Assembly (NCBI GenBank): GCA_021325025.1
Contig: JAJPHZ010000016.1
Span: 470,067-534,066 of the forward strand
Direction: 5' to 3'
Origin: Pseudomonadota bacterium
GTDB taxonomy: Bacteria; Desulfobacterota; Binatia; Binatales; Binataceae
DNA: 64,000 bases
Part shown: positions 30,793 to 39,614 of the stretch, one piece after another
How the letters are laid out: each line of letters begins with the position of its first letter
Numbering within the stretch: the stretch's first letter is position 1
Translations under genes and position numbers: made by a program
The notes under the pieces: generated by a model
The model's input: only the letters and a program-made list of their open reading frames with translations
Told to the model about the DNA's origin: nothing
Database searches by the model: none

Positions 30793-32073
30793 ATGTTCAC
30801 CGGACGGGCCAAACAACTCACCATCTTTTTTGGCGAGACTGATCAGTATCACCATCAGGCGCTGTACGCGGCGCTGCTGGAGATGCTGCGGCGCGAGGGA
30901 TGCAGCGGAGCGACCGCTATTCGCGGCATCGCGGGCTTCGGTGCCTCCACCGTGATCCACACGTCCGCGATTCTGCGTCTGTCTATGGATCTCCCGGTCA
31001 TCGTCACGGTCGTCGACCGTCCGGAGCGAATCGACCGGATTATCGAGCCGATTCGGCAAATGGCGCCCCACGCGCTGATCACGGTAGCGGAAGTGGAAGT
31101 GGTTCAGTCCGGCGCGCCGTTTAGGGAAGGATTGCCCGACGTCAAGGTTTCCGAGGTGATGCGCCGCGAAGTGGTCACGGTGCACCCCGACAGTCCCGTG
31201 ACCGAGGTCGTGCACCTGCTGTTGGACAAGGATTTCACCGCGGTTCCGGTGGTTGACGAGAACAACCATGTGGTCGGAATGGTCAGCGACAACGACCTGC
31301 TCCAGCGCGGCGGCATCCGGGTGGCGCTCAGCCTCAAGCGGGCCGCCGACGCTGACTTCGTCCAGGAGTTGCACAAGTCGCTCCGGGATCCCGAACGCAA
31401 GGTTGCCGAAATTATGACCCGCGAAGTGACAACTGTGCCGCCGGACATGATCCTGGGCAAGGCCGCCAAACTGATGGTCGAAAAACACCTCAAACGCCTG
31501 CCGGTAGTCGATAAGGACGGCAAGCTGGTTGGGATCCTGGGCCGGCTGGACATCCTCAATACGATTGCTGCCGTCCATCTCCCGCAATGGCATCCCGAGG
31601 CCCATCCGGCCGGCACCCCGGCTACCGTTGCCGACGTCATGTCGCGCGACGTGCCGGCCGTGCACGAATCGGCGACGCTGGAGGAAATCTTCCATCTGCT
31701 GGTTTCCTCTTCGCACAAGCGCGTGGTGGTGATCGACGATCAACAGCGCGTGGTGGGGATTATCGCCGACTCCGATTTGATCTCCCGCGTCAGCCGCGAA
31801 AACTGGCCGGGCCTGATCGAGATGTTGGTTTCCAAAGTCCCGATTGAGAAGATCGGGGGCGCGGCCCGCCAGCATGTGCAGAAACTGCGCGGGCGCTCGG
31901 CCCGCGAGCTGATGACGCGCCAGCCCATCACGGTTCGCCAGGAGATGCCGGTGGCGAGTGCGCTGGCGCTGTCGGCCGAAAAGCGCACCAAGCGCTTGCC
32001 GGTGGTCGATGCCGAGGGGCGCCTGGTCGGGATGGTGGGGCGCACCGAGATGATGCGCGCGTTGCTGGGCTGA
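30793..32073 (+). CDS. DUF190 domain fused to four CBS domains
   Basis: KQLTIFFGETDQYHHQALYAALLEMLRREGCSGATAIRGIAGFGASTVIHT (DUF190), then CBS-like blocks starting VSEVMRREVVTV, VAEIMTREVTTV, VADVMSRDVPAV, ARELMTRQPITV. Confidence 0.9.
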   Translation: MFTGRAKQLTIFFGETDQYHHQALYAALLEMLRREGCSGATAIRGIAGFGASTVIHTSAILRLSMDLPVIVTVVDRPERIDRIIEPIRQMAPHALITVAEVEVVQSGAPFREGLPDVKVSEVMRREVVTVHPDSPVTEVVHLLLDKDFTAVPVVDENNHVVGMVSDNDLLQRGGIRVALSLKRAADADFVQELHKSLRDPERKVAEIMTREVTTVPPDMILGKAAKLMVEKHLKRLPVVDKDGKLVGILGRLDILNTIAAVHLPQWHPEAHPAGTPATVADVMSRDVPAVHESATLEEIFHLLVSSSHKRVVVIDDQQRVVGIIADSDLISRVSRENWPGLIEMLVSKVPIEKIGGAARQHVQKLRGRSARELMTRQPITVRQEMPVASALALSAEKRTKRLPVVDAEGRLVGMVGRTEMMRALLG

Positions 32074-32091
32074 GCGGAACAGGAGCAGCGG

Positions 32092-32463
32092 GTGGCAGTC
32101 TTGATGGTTGCGTTGGGCGGCGCGCTGGGCTCGGTGGTTCGCTATCTGGTCGGCGGATGGGTCGCGGAGCGCTGGGGAACATCGTTTCCCTATGGCACGC
32201 TGGTCATCAATATCACGGCGAGCTTCATCATCGGGTTCTTTCTCGCCTTCGCCCAAGACAGAGCACGTCTGAGTCCGTACTGGCGGCTTTTTATCGCAGT
32301 CGGCTTCGTGGGCGGATACTCAACCTTTTCCACTTATGAGTACGAATCGATCCGGCTGCTTCAGGACGGCGAGATGCTGCTCGGGATGCTCTATTTGGTG
32401 GGCAGCATGGCAGGCGGCGCCATCGCCGCCATCACCGGTATCACGGTCGGCAGCCTGATTTAG
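32092..32463 (+). CDS. crcB: Fluoride channel CrcB/Fluc
   Basis: MVALGGALGSVVRYLVGGWV...FPYGTLVINITASFIIGFF...GFVGGYSTFSTYEYE; classic Fluc motifs. Confidence 0.96.
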   Translation: MAVLMVALGGALGSVVRYLVGGWVAERWGTSFPYGTLVINITASFIIGFFLAFAQDRARLSPYWRLFIAVGFVGGYSTFSTYEYESIRLLQDGEMLLGMLYLVGSMAGGAIAAITGITVGSLI

Positions 32464-32520
32464 CCGCCCGCGCCGCAGCTTGACTGGCGTCATCTTCACT
32501 GTCAAAATTAAGCGTGTTGT

Positions 32521-32605
32521 GGTGATGGGGTTCACCTGCCGAACCGCTCTGGCAACCAGAGCTGATGACCCCTACCGAGGTAAACACCGGTAGGGGCTTT
32601 TCGTT
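32521..32605 (+). ncRNA. Fluoride riboswitch (crcB motif) 2 with overlapping intrinsic terminator
   Basis: GGTGATGGGGTTCACCTGCCGAACCGCTCTGGCAACCAGAGCTGATGACCCCTACC; terminator CCCCTACCG (32569-32577) / CGGTAGGGG (32588-32596) then CTTTTCGTTTTT, sharing the aptamer 3' strand. Confidence 0.94.
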
Positions 32606-32701
32606 TTTAATCCCTACCCGAATATCGGGTGCCGTCCCGGCGGATGGCACTAAGGCACCCGCGTGGGTGGCACCCGCGTGATATAGCCAGAGGAAAGCGG
32701 C

Positions 32702-33877
32702 ATGCACAACGTCTGGTTCGTGGCGTCGGCGTGGATGGGGATTGCATTTATCGCAAGTCTCATCTCAATCCGCCTGGGTGTATCGGTTGCCCTGATCGAA
32801 ATTCTCCTCGGCGTAATCGCAGGCAACGCTTTCGGAATCAAAACCAACGATTGGATCAACTTTCTGGCCACGTTCGGCGCCGGTCTGTTGACCTTTCTGG
32901 CGGGCGCTGAAATCGACCCCCAATCGCTGCGCGCCCACCTCAAGGAAAGTCTGACCATCGGGGTTATTGCGTTTGTGGCCCCCTTCCTGGGCGTCCTCGG
33001 TTTCGTCTTCTGGTTTACCGGATGGACCTATCAGCAGGCATTGATTGCGGGTATCGCCCTTTCGACCACCTCCGTGGCGGTGGTGTATGCGGTGTTGGTG
33101 GAAAACGGGTTGAGCCAAACCGAACTGGGAAAAATGATTCTGGCTGCCTGTTTCGTCAATGACTTCGGCACGGTGCTGGCGCTTGGGGTTTTCTTCGCCA
33201 ACTTCAACCGCCTGATGGTGCTGTTCGTGGTGGTGATGGCCGTGATGCTCTACTATCTGCCGTCGTGGACGCGCGGCATCATCCAAACCCTCGGCGAAAC
33301 CCGGGTCAGCGAACCCGAGGTCAAGTTTCTCTTCCTGGTGTTATTCTTCCTGGGCGGCCTTGCCACGATGGCGAAAAGCGAGGCGGTTTTGCCGGCGTAT
33401 TTGGCCGGGCTCGTGGTGGCCGGCGTTTTCCTCAACGACCGCGTGCTGGTGAACCGGATGCGCTCGATTGCGTTCACGATGCTGACGCCGTTCTATTTCA
33501 TCAAGGCCGGCCTGTACGTTTCATTGCCCGCGCTGGCTCCCGCCGCGGTGGTCGTCGGGGTCTTGCTGGGAATCAAAATGTTGACCAAATTCGTTGGTGT
33601 ATGGCCGCTGAGCTACGGCTTTGGCATCCCTTCCCGCGAGCGCATGTACACGACCATGCTGATGTCCACCGGGCTGACTTTCGGGACGATCTCCGCGCTC
33701 TTCGGGCTCGAAAACCGTATCATCTCGCAGGCTCAATACACCGTGCTGGTGACGGTGGTGATTCTCAGCGCGGTGGTGCCGACGCTCATCGCAGAGCGCT
33801 TTTTCATGCCCGAGGCCGCTGTCGAGGCGCCCGATGAAGAAAGCGCGGCACAGCGGGCTCGCGTTGCTAACGAGTAG
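32702..33877 (+). CDS. Cation:proton antiporter, CPA/Kef-type membrane protein
   Basis: SVALIEILLGVIAGNAFGI...AGAEIDPQSLRAHLKESLTIGVIAFVAPFLGVLGF...GIALSTTSVAVVYAVLVENGLSQTELGKMILAACFVNDFGTVLALG. Confidence 0.92.
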   Translation: MHNVWFVASAWMGIAFIASLISIRLGVSVALIEILLGVIAGNAFGIKTNDWINFLATFGAGLLTFLAGAEIDPQSLRAHLKESLTIGVIAFVAPFLGVLGFVFWFTGWTYQQALIAGIALSTTSVAVVYAVLVENGLSQTELGKMILAACFVNDFGTVLALGVFFANFNRLMVLFVVVMAVMLYYLPSWTRGIIQTLGETRVSEPEVKFLFLVLFFLGGLATMAKSEAVLPAYLAGLVVAGVFLNDRVLVNRMRSIAFTMLTPFYFIKAGLYVSLPALAPAAVVVGVLLGIKMLTKFVGVWPLSYGFGIPSRERMYTTMLMSTGLTFGTISALFGLENRIISQAQYTVLVTVVILSAVVPTLIAERFFMPEAAVEAPDEESAAQRARVANE

Positions 33878-33890
33878 AGGAAGGCTGCCG

Positions 33891-34310
33891 ATGTTCCGGA
33901 ACATTGCATGCGCATTCGACGGCTCCGAGGGCTCACGCCGCGCGCTGGACACCGCTCTTCATGTGGCCAGCATCGACAAACAGAAATTGTGGGTCGTTTT
34001 TGTCGAAGAACTCCCGCGCTTTACCGGAGTGCCCAGCGAGACCAATGAAGAGCGCGAGCGCGCCGACACGATTTTCGCCGGACTTCGCCAGGAGGCAATC
34101 GAGGCCGGCAAAAAATATGGCGTTGAAGTGATTGCGGAAAAGCGGGTGGGCCATCCCGCTCAGGCGTTGGTACATTACGTCAAGGAAGCTTGTGTCGACC
34201 TCCTGGTGATGGGCCATACAGGACACTCCAAACTGTGGGGAACTTTCATGGGTACGACCGCCGACAAGGTGGTTCGGCATGCCACGTGCTCGGTGCTGGT
34301 TGTGCGCTGA
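33891..34310 (+). CDS. Universal stress protein (UspA family)
   Basis: MFRNIACAFDGSEGSRRALDTALHVA...VMGHTGHSKLWGTFMGTTADKVVRHATCSVLVVR. Confidence 0.95.
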   Translation: MFRNIACAFDGSEGSRRALDTALHVASIDKQKLWVVFVEELPRFTGVPSETNEERERADTIFAGLRQEAIEAGKKYGVEVIAEKRVGHPAQALVHYVKEACVDLLVMGHTGHSKLWGTFMGTTADKVVRHATCSVLVVR

Positions 34311-34427
34311 CCGCACGCGCTGGCGAGACGTTCGATGCCGGAGCAAAGCGGCGTTCTCGCCGCGTCGAACTACGACAGGCTTCCGGCGCGGCTTGAAAGT
34401 GGGCTACACTTGATGATGCTGTGAGAA

Positions 34428-34498
34428 GGCGGTGGAGTCCGCCTGAACCGCCGTCAAGGCCAATGACTCCTGCGCGGGCTGAAGCCTGAGACAGGAGT
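34428..34498 (+). ncRNA. Fluoride riboswitch (crcB motif) 3, heading the ~10-kb operon with dynamin-like GTPase B
   Basis: GGCGGTGGAGTCCGCCTGAACCGCCGTCAAGGCCAATGACTCCTGCG; P1 GGCG/CGCC, P3 GCC/GGC, pseudoknot GGAGTC/GACTCC. Aptamer ACTCCTG (34466-34472) can pair with CAGGAGT (34492-34498). Confidence 0.88.
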
Positions 34499-34558
34499 GT
34501 CTATCCCCGACATCCCTCAAGCTTAACCCGCGGACGCGCAACCACGGAGGTTCGGCGT

Positions 34559-35398
34559 TTGCTGGCAGACTGGCAGCGGCAGTTTCGCTTCTTTCTCAAA
34601 GCGCTGGGCGGCGCCGACTGTCCGCTGTGTGCGCTGGCCGATAACACGGCGCGCTCGCAAATTGAGGAGATGGCGCGGCGGCCGCCGCGGCGAATGGCGG
34701 TGTGCGGCGCGCATCTGTCGGCCCTGGCCGGCATCGTCGCCCACGCTGCTTCCCGAACCGCCCTGGTAAAAGCGGCGCTCAACAATTCTTTGGACGGAAC
34801 TGGTGTGTGGGCTTTCGAATGCGACATCTGTCGTGCGGTAGAAGCGGCAGGCGGGAGGGTCGCCAGCATAATTCGTCTTTTGGACCGGTCGCTGCGGTTT
34901 GAAAAAGCGCTCGAGCGGGGCCCCCTGTTCTGTCATCGCCATATCGCTCGCATCGTTGGCCACGGGCGCGCCCCCGCCTTTGCGCGGATTGAACGGCGCA
35001 AGCTGGAGGAATTGATCAACGAAATCTCGCAGGCGCAACTTTTGCGGCGCGCCGACCTTCAGGATCTGATCGACAAAGCCGCTGCGTATCTGGGCGCCCC
35101 ATCCGGCATTGATCGGAAGCCCCCTGCCGAAGCTGGCCAGTTTGATAACGGGACCGACGGCCTTGCGCAAGCGGCCGCGCATCAGTTCGCACAGTGGGAG
35201 GAGGAACAGAAAACCGTCCGTCTGGACCGCCTGGAAAGCGAAGTGGCAAGCCTGCGCTACCGCAACGCCGTACTGAGCGAGGAAAATCGCAGGTACAAGC
35301 TCGCCCACGCGGCCGTAGAAGCGCTTCGGTGCGATCTTGAGCGCGACCGAGCAGCGTTGCACGCGCAGACGCCGCCGGACAACAAAGAGCGAGTCTGA
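34559..35398 (+). CDS. Cys/His-rich putative metal-binding protein with C-terminal coiled coil
   Basis: CPLC...VCGAH...CDIC...FCHRH pattern (CxxC-CxxH-CxxC-CxxH); TTG start after GGAGG; coiled-coil-like LESEVASLRYRNAVLSEENRRYK. Confidence 0.8.
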   Translation: MLADWQRQFRFFLKALGGADCPLCALADNTARSQIEEMARRPPRRMAVCGAHLSALAGIVAHAASRTALVKAALNNSLDGTGVWAFECDICRAVEAAGGRVASIIRLLDRSLRFEKALERGPLFCHRHIARIVGHGRAPAFARIERRKLEELINEISQAQLLRRADLQDLIDKAAAYLGAPSGIDRKPPAEAGQFDNGTDGLAQAAAHQFAQWEEEQKTVRLDRLESEVASLRYRNAVLSEENRRYKLAHAAVEALRCDLERDRAALHAQTPPDNKERV

Positions 35399-35407
35399 CC
35401 AACGCCC

Positions 35408-36109
35408 ATGAAGATACTGATCATCTCGGACCTGCATGCGAACCTCGAAGCTCTGCGGGCGCTGCCCCGCGACTGCGACGAGTTGTGGGTGCTCGGCGAT
35501 CTGGTCAACTACGGTCCGAATCCCGCCGAGACAATCGAGTTCGTCCGCTCTCACGCGTCGGTCATCGTGCGCGGCAACCACGACCATGCGGTGGGGTTCG
35601 GTGCCGACTGCCGATGCTCGCCGCGCTTTCGCGCGATGGCCGCAGCGACCGGCGATTATACGCTTGCGGTGCTCGGCGCCGCCGACAAACGATTTCTGCG
35701 CGAGTTGCCGACCTCGGCCTGGCGTGAAGTTGACGGGCGAAAATTCTTTCTGTGTCACGCGACGCCCTCCGATCCGCTCTACGAGTACCGGCCGCCTGAT
35801 TCCCCGCTGTGGTGGGGGGAGGGAGAAGCCGCAGGCGCCGACGTGGTCGTGGTTGGTCATGCCCATCTTCAGTTCGCCTTGCGGTCCGAAAGGCGCATGG
35901 TCGTAAACCCGGGCAGCCTGGGCCAATCCAAAGCGGGCGACCCGCGGGCGCGATACGCCGTGTGGCAGGACGGCGAAATCAGCCTGCGCGCCCTGGATTA
36001 TCCGGTTGAGAGAACCGTCACAAAGATTCACTCACTGCCGCTGCCCGAAACCATCAAGTCCGAACTGGCCACCGTCCTGCGGACGGGAAAGGTTGCGCCC
36101 GCGCCATGA
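35408..36109 (+). CDS. Calcineurin-like metallophosphoesterase (YfcE/MJ0936-like)
   Basis: MKILIISDLHANLEAL...VLGDLVNYGPNP...VRGNHDHAV...VVGHAHLQF...VVNPGSLGQSK. Confidence 0.93.
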   Translation: MKILIISDLHANLEALRALPRDCDELWVLGDLVNYGPNPAETIEFVRSHASVIVRGNHDHAVGFGADCRCSPRFRAMAAATGDYTLAVLGAADKRFLRELPTSAWREVDGRKFFLCHATPSDPLYEYRPPDSPLWWGEGEAAGADVVVVGHAHLQFALRSERRMVVNPGSLGQSKAGDPRARYAVWQDGEISLRALDYPVERTVTKIHSLPLPETIKSELATVLRTGKVAPAP

Positions 36110-37086
36110 TCTTTGTTGAATCGCCGCGCCATACGCAGTCCACCCCGGCCGCTGCGGCGGAGGCGCACTGCAATCCGCAGCGCATCGGGCAGTTGGTGCA
36201 ATCGCTGTCGGCGCTGCACGACGCTCCACAGGCGGCGCTGGAGCTGATTGCCTGCGGTCAGGACGCGGTCGCACCGCTGCGCGAATTTCTCTTCAGGCGC
36301 GAGCCCAGCGGTATCTATGAACCTCGATGCTGGGCGGTACGGGTGTTGGCGCGAATCGGCGCCTGTGAGGTGCTGGTCGAATTCATCAGTGCCGACCGCC
36401 AGATCAGCGACCCGGTCGAGCGGCTCGGCGAAGAAGCCGTCATTAACAGCGCCGCCCGGGCCCTGGTTCAGGCGCCTTCCGAGCAGGCTTACACCGCTTT
36501 GCTGACCGTGGCCCGCAGGCGTCCCCTGCCCGGCGTCATCGAGACGCTCGCCGAGTTTCAGCGCGCGGAGACGGTGCCGCTGTTTATCGCTGCGCTGGAG
36601 GACGACGTCGCCCGAATCCCGGCCGAGGATGCGCTAAGAAGGTTCGGAGCGGCCGCCGCGCGCGCCCTGGTTGACGCCGCGCTCCTTAAAGTTCCGCCCG
36701 AGGGTGAGAGTCCTTCGAGTTTGCGGCGCCGTCGAAGTGCGCTGCGGCTGGTGGCCGAGATGCGGGGCGCGGAGACTTTCCGGGACCTGCTCCAGCCATT
36801 GACCGAGGACAACGACGAAAACATCGCCGCGGTGGCCTGCATGATTGTGCTGGAATGCGGCACGCAGATACAAAAGCAGCGCGCGGTTGAGATTCTCATC
36901 AACTGCCTGGGCACGGCCGATTGGTTGCTTAGAGCGGAAATGGAAAACGCGTTGGTGCGCAATTTCAAGATTGCCGGGCCTGCGATTGGGCGTATCGCGG
37001 CGGCGGATTCCACTCCTGCCGCTTCGCGCCGGCAGCGTTCGATCGCGCGCGTTCTGGCCCGCGCCGAGTCGGAGGAGTGTGCATGA
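36106..37086 (+). CDS. HEAT-repeat-like protein
   Basis: Repeated helical hairpins with Ala/Leu/Arg pattern (DAVAPLREFLFRREPSGIYEPRCWAVRVLARIGACEVLVEFI...); 4-nt overlap with upstream gene. Confidence 0.75.
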   Translation: MIFVESPRHTQSTPAAAAEAHCNPQRIGQLVQSLSALHDAPQAALELIACGQDAVAPLREFLFRREPSGIYEPRCWAVRVLARIGACEVLVEFISADRQISDPVERLGEEAVINSAARALVQAPSEQAYTALLTVARRRPLPGVIETLAEFQRAETVPLFIAALEDDVARIPAEDALRRFGAAAARALVDAALLKVPPEGESPSSLRRRRSALRLVAEMRGAETFRDLLQPLTEDNDENIAAVACMIVLECGTQIQKQRAVEILINCLGTADWLLRAEMENALVRNFKIAGPAIGRIAAADSTPAASRRQRSIARVLARAESEECA

Positions 37087-39599
37087 GCGTAACCGTCAGC
37101 CCGGATCTTGACACGGTGCCCGCGCGGCGCTGCGCCGGACTGGGCGGCGAAGCGATCCGCAGGTACGACGAGCTCAAACTGCAGATCGCTGCTGTGAGTC
37201 AGGCTGCGATGCAGCGCTGCCGCGCTATCCGCGACGACGAAGGCGTCGGCGAACATCAGGCGCTGCTTGCGCGCCTGGCCGAGGATCGGTTCAACCTGGC
37301 TGTGCTGGGGCAGTTCAGCCGCGGCAAGAGCAGTCTGATGAATGCCATTCTGGGAGTGGATCGGCTGCCCACCGGACTGCTGCCGCATACATCGGTGATC
37401 ACTTTCGTCACCTACGGGGAGCAGGAGCGAGTCGTCATCCGGCAGGAAGGATGGTCGCTGCCGTATGAAGTGCCGCTTGCCCAACTGGCCGAATATGTCA
37501 CCGAAGAGGGCAACCCGGGCAATCGCCGGCGGGTAACGTCGGCTGAGGTTCAACTGCCCCTGGAAATACTGCGCCGCGGACTGTTCTTTATCGACACGCC
37601 CGGGGTGAATTCGCCGATTGCCGCCAACACGCTGACCACGCGGCAGTTTCTGCCGCAGGTGGACGGCGCGATCTTCGTTACCAGTTTCGATTCTCCTCTG
37701 AGCGATACTGAAATCGAATTCCTGCGCGACATCCACCGCGTCATCGGCAAGGTTTTCGTAGTCATCAACAAACTGGACCTGGTATCAGACCGCGACCGCA
37801 GCGCGGTGCTTGACTACGCAGCCGGCCGCCTTGCAAGTGCGTTGGGCGAGAATGAATTTGAACTCTTCGCCGTTTCGGCGCGCGACGCGCTGCGGGCCAA
37901 GCTTGCAGGCGATCGCGAGGGACTGGAACAATCGGGACTCGGCCAACTTGAGACGGCATTGGTCGGTTTCCTGCGAAGCGGCAAGTCCCGCCAGTTTTGC
38001 AGACGGGTGTTGGATCGGCTGATTGCACTTTTAGAAAAACAGAGGATCGAGGCATCGCTGGCCGCCTCGAAGCCCGATGATTCCGGGGCCGCGCTGACGC
38101 GCTTGAAGACCGCGGTCGACGCGATTCACGCGCGCCGCGCGGCATTGAAGGAGAGTATACGCACCGCCGCCGGCGAACTGAACTCGCGGCTCAAGCCAAC
38201 CCTCGATCCAATCTTTGCGCAACTGCATGCCGAGGCTTTGGCGAAATTTGCTCCGTGCCTGTCGCAGTCGCGGCGAGCTCTGTTCGAGCTATCGCGCGCA
38301 GGAACGTTGCTGCGCGCAGTTTCCTCGTTTCTGGCCAAGGAACTGTCCAGCCGAATCGCAGGGTGCGGCGCGGCGATCGAAAAAGAATTTGAAGCCTGTG
38401 CCGGCCCGCAACTAGCTGAGTTCAAAGGACTTCCGCGGAAGACCTGGATCGAGCTTGTCGCGCTTGCCGGTGCGGCGGGGACCATGATTGAGCAGCCGGC
38501 AGTTGAAGATTTTGATTCCGGTGCGTTTTTTCAAATCACTGTCGCTCGATTCGCCGAGATCGATCTCAGGCGACAGGTCCCCTGGTTCGTCTACTTCGCT
38601 CCGCCGGCATGGGTGGGCGAAGCAATCAACGATTGGCTGGCCGGCGCTTTGTGGGAGCTGCTGTCTGGCTACAGAACGCAGGCGCATCGCGTGATCGATA
38701 TTGCAGTTGACGATTTCCTCTCACGACTTGATCGCGAGGTTGAAAAGCGAATTGACCTCCGCGCCAAGCGCTTGCTTGGGTTGATTGCCACACAAACTCA
38801 GACCAGCCATGACGTCCAATCGCTGGACTCTCTGATCGCCCGCGCCAACGTTCTGCGCAGCGAGTTGATGGCGGCCGGCGCACAGGTCGGCCATCAACTT
38901 GATTACCGCGCCTTGCAGGCCGCGGAGGACGCGGAAATTTCTATCGCCTCGTCTTGCCCGGTATGCGATCGGTTGGGTGAGGCGCTGTTTGGCTTCCTGA
39001 GCAAGCTCCAGTACGATCTTGCCACCGACGAGGCCGCGCAGCACGAGCATGCACGCCGCGGCGGTTTATGTGCGATGCATACATGGATGTATGCGGCGCT
39101 CACCTCCCCACACGGGGTTTGCCGGGCTTACCCGGAGCTGTTGGTGCACCATGGGAGCGCGCTTCGGCAGGCGGCGACGTCATCCGGCTCCGCATCAGAG
39201 CTGCACAGCGCAGCCCGTTCGTTGCTGCAATCCGAGTCGGGATGTTCGGTTTGTAATTTTGCCCAGCGGGCCGGGATCAAAGCACTCGCCGAGGTGTTAG
39301 CGATGCAACGGGCCAACACTGGGCCGCAGCACGCTCGCCCGCCTGCTCTCTGCCTGCCGCATCTTTGCGCCGCGCTCGAAGCGGCGCCGGACCTGACGGT
39401 CGCGCGGCGGCTGACGCTCGCGGCGGCGGCGTCCTTTGAGCGCACCGCCGACGCCATGAAGCGCTTTGCGCTGAAGTTCGACGCGCTGCGCCAGAGTCTT
39501 GCTTCTCCGCAAGAACGCCAGGCGCACAGCACCGGGCTGGCCAGATTGGTGGGAGATCGAAGGATAACCGCCACCTGGCTTGCGGACGACCGGATCTGA
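37083..39599 (+). CDS. Dynamin-like GTPase B fused to C-terminal Cys/His module
   Basis: G1 GQFSRGKSSLMNAILG; G3 DTPGVNS; G4 NKLD; C-terminal CPVC...LCAMH...CSVC...LCLPH, matching the module of the 34559 protein; ATGA overlap with upstream gene. Confidence 0.88.
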   Translation: MSVTVSPDLDTVPARRCAGLGGEAIRRYDELKLQIAAVSQAAMQRCRAIRDDEGVGEHQALLARLAEDRFNLAVLGQFSRGKSSLMNAILGVDRLPTGLLPHTSVITFVTYGEQERVVIRQEGWSLPYEVPLAQLAEYVTEEGNPGNRRRVTSAEVQLPLEILRRGLFFIDTPGVNSPIAANTLTTRQFLPQVDGAIFVTSFDSPLSDTEIEFLRDIHRVIGKVFVVINKLDLVSDRDRSAVLDYAAGRLASALGENEFELFAVSARDALRAKLAGDREGLEQSGLGQLETALVGFLRSGKSRQFCRRVLDRLIALLEKQRIEASLAASKPDDSGAALTRLKTAVDAIHARRAALKESIRTAAGELNSRLKPTLDPIFAQLHAEALAKFAPCLSQSRRALFELSRAGTLLRAVSSFLAKELSSRIAGCGAAIEKEFEACAGPQLAEFKGLPRKTWIELVALAGAAGTMIEQPAVEDFDSGAFFQITVARFAEIDLRRQVPWFVYFAPPAWVGEAINDWLAGALWELLSGYRTQAHRVIDIAVDDFLSRLDREVEKRIDLRAKRLLGLIATQTQTSHDVQSLDSLIARANVLRSELMAAGAQVGHQLDYRALQAAEDAEISIASSCPVCDRLGEALFGFLSKLQYDLATDEAAQHEHARRGGLCAMHTWMYAALTSPHGVCRAYPELLVHHGSALRQAATSSGSASELHSAARSLLQSESGCSVCNFAQRAGIKALAEVLAMQRANTGPQHARPPALCLPHLCAALEAAPDLTVARRLTLAAAASFERTADAMKRFALKFDALRQSLASPQERQAHSTGLARLVGDRRITATWLADDRI

Positions 39600-39614
39600 A
39601 TCGGAGACCCTACA

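Noticed and set aside
30790-32256. Minus ORF (488 aa) opposite DUF190-CBS/crcB
   Set aside because: Antisense of strongly recognisable CDSs; no domain signal.
34523-36031. 502-aa minus ORF
   Set aside because: Antisense to the Cys/His protein and phosphoesterase, whose motifs are clear.
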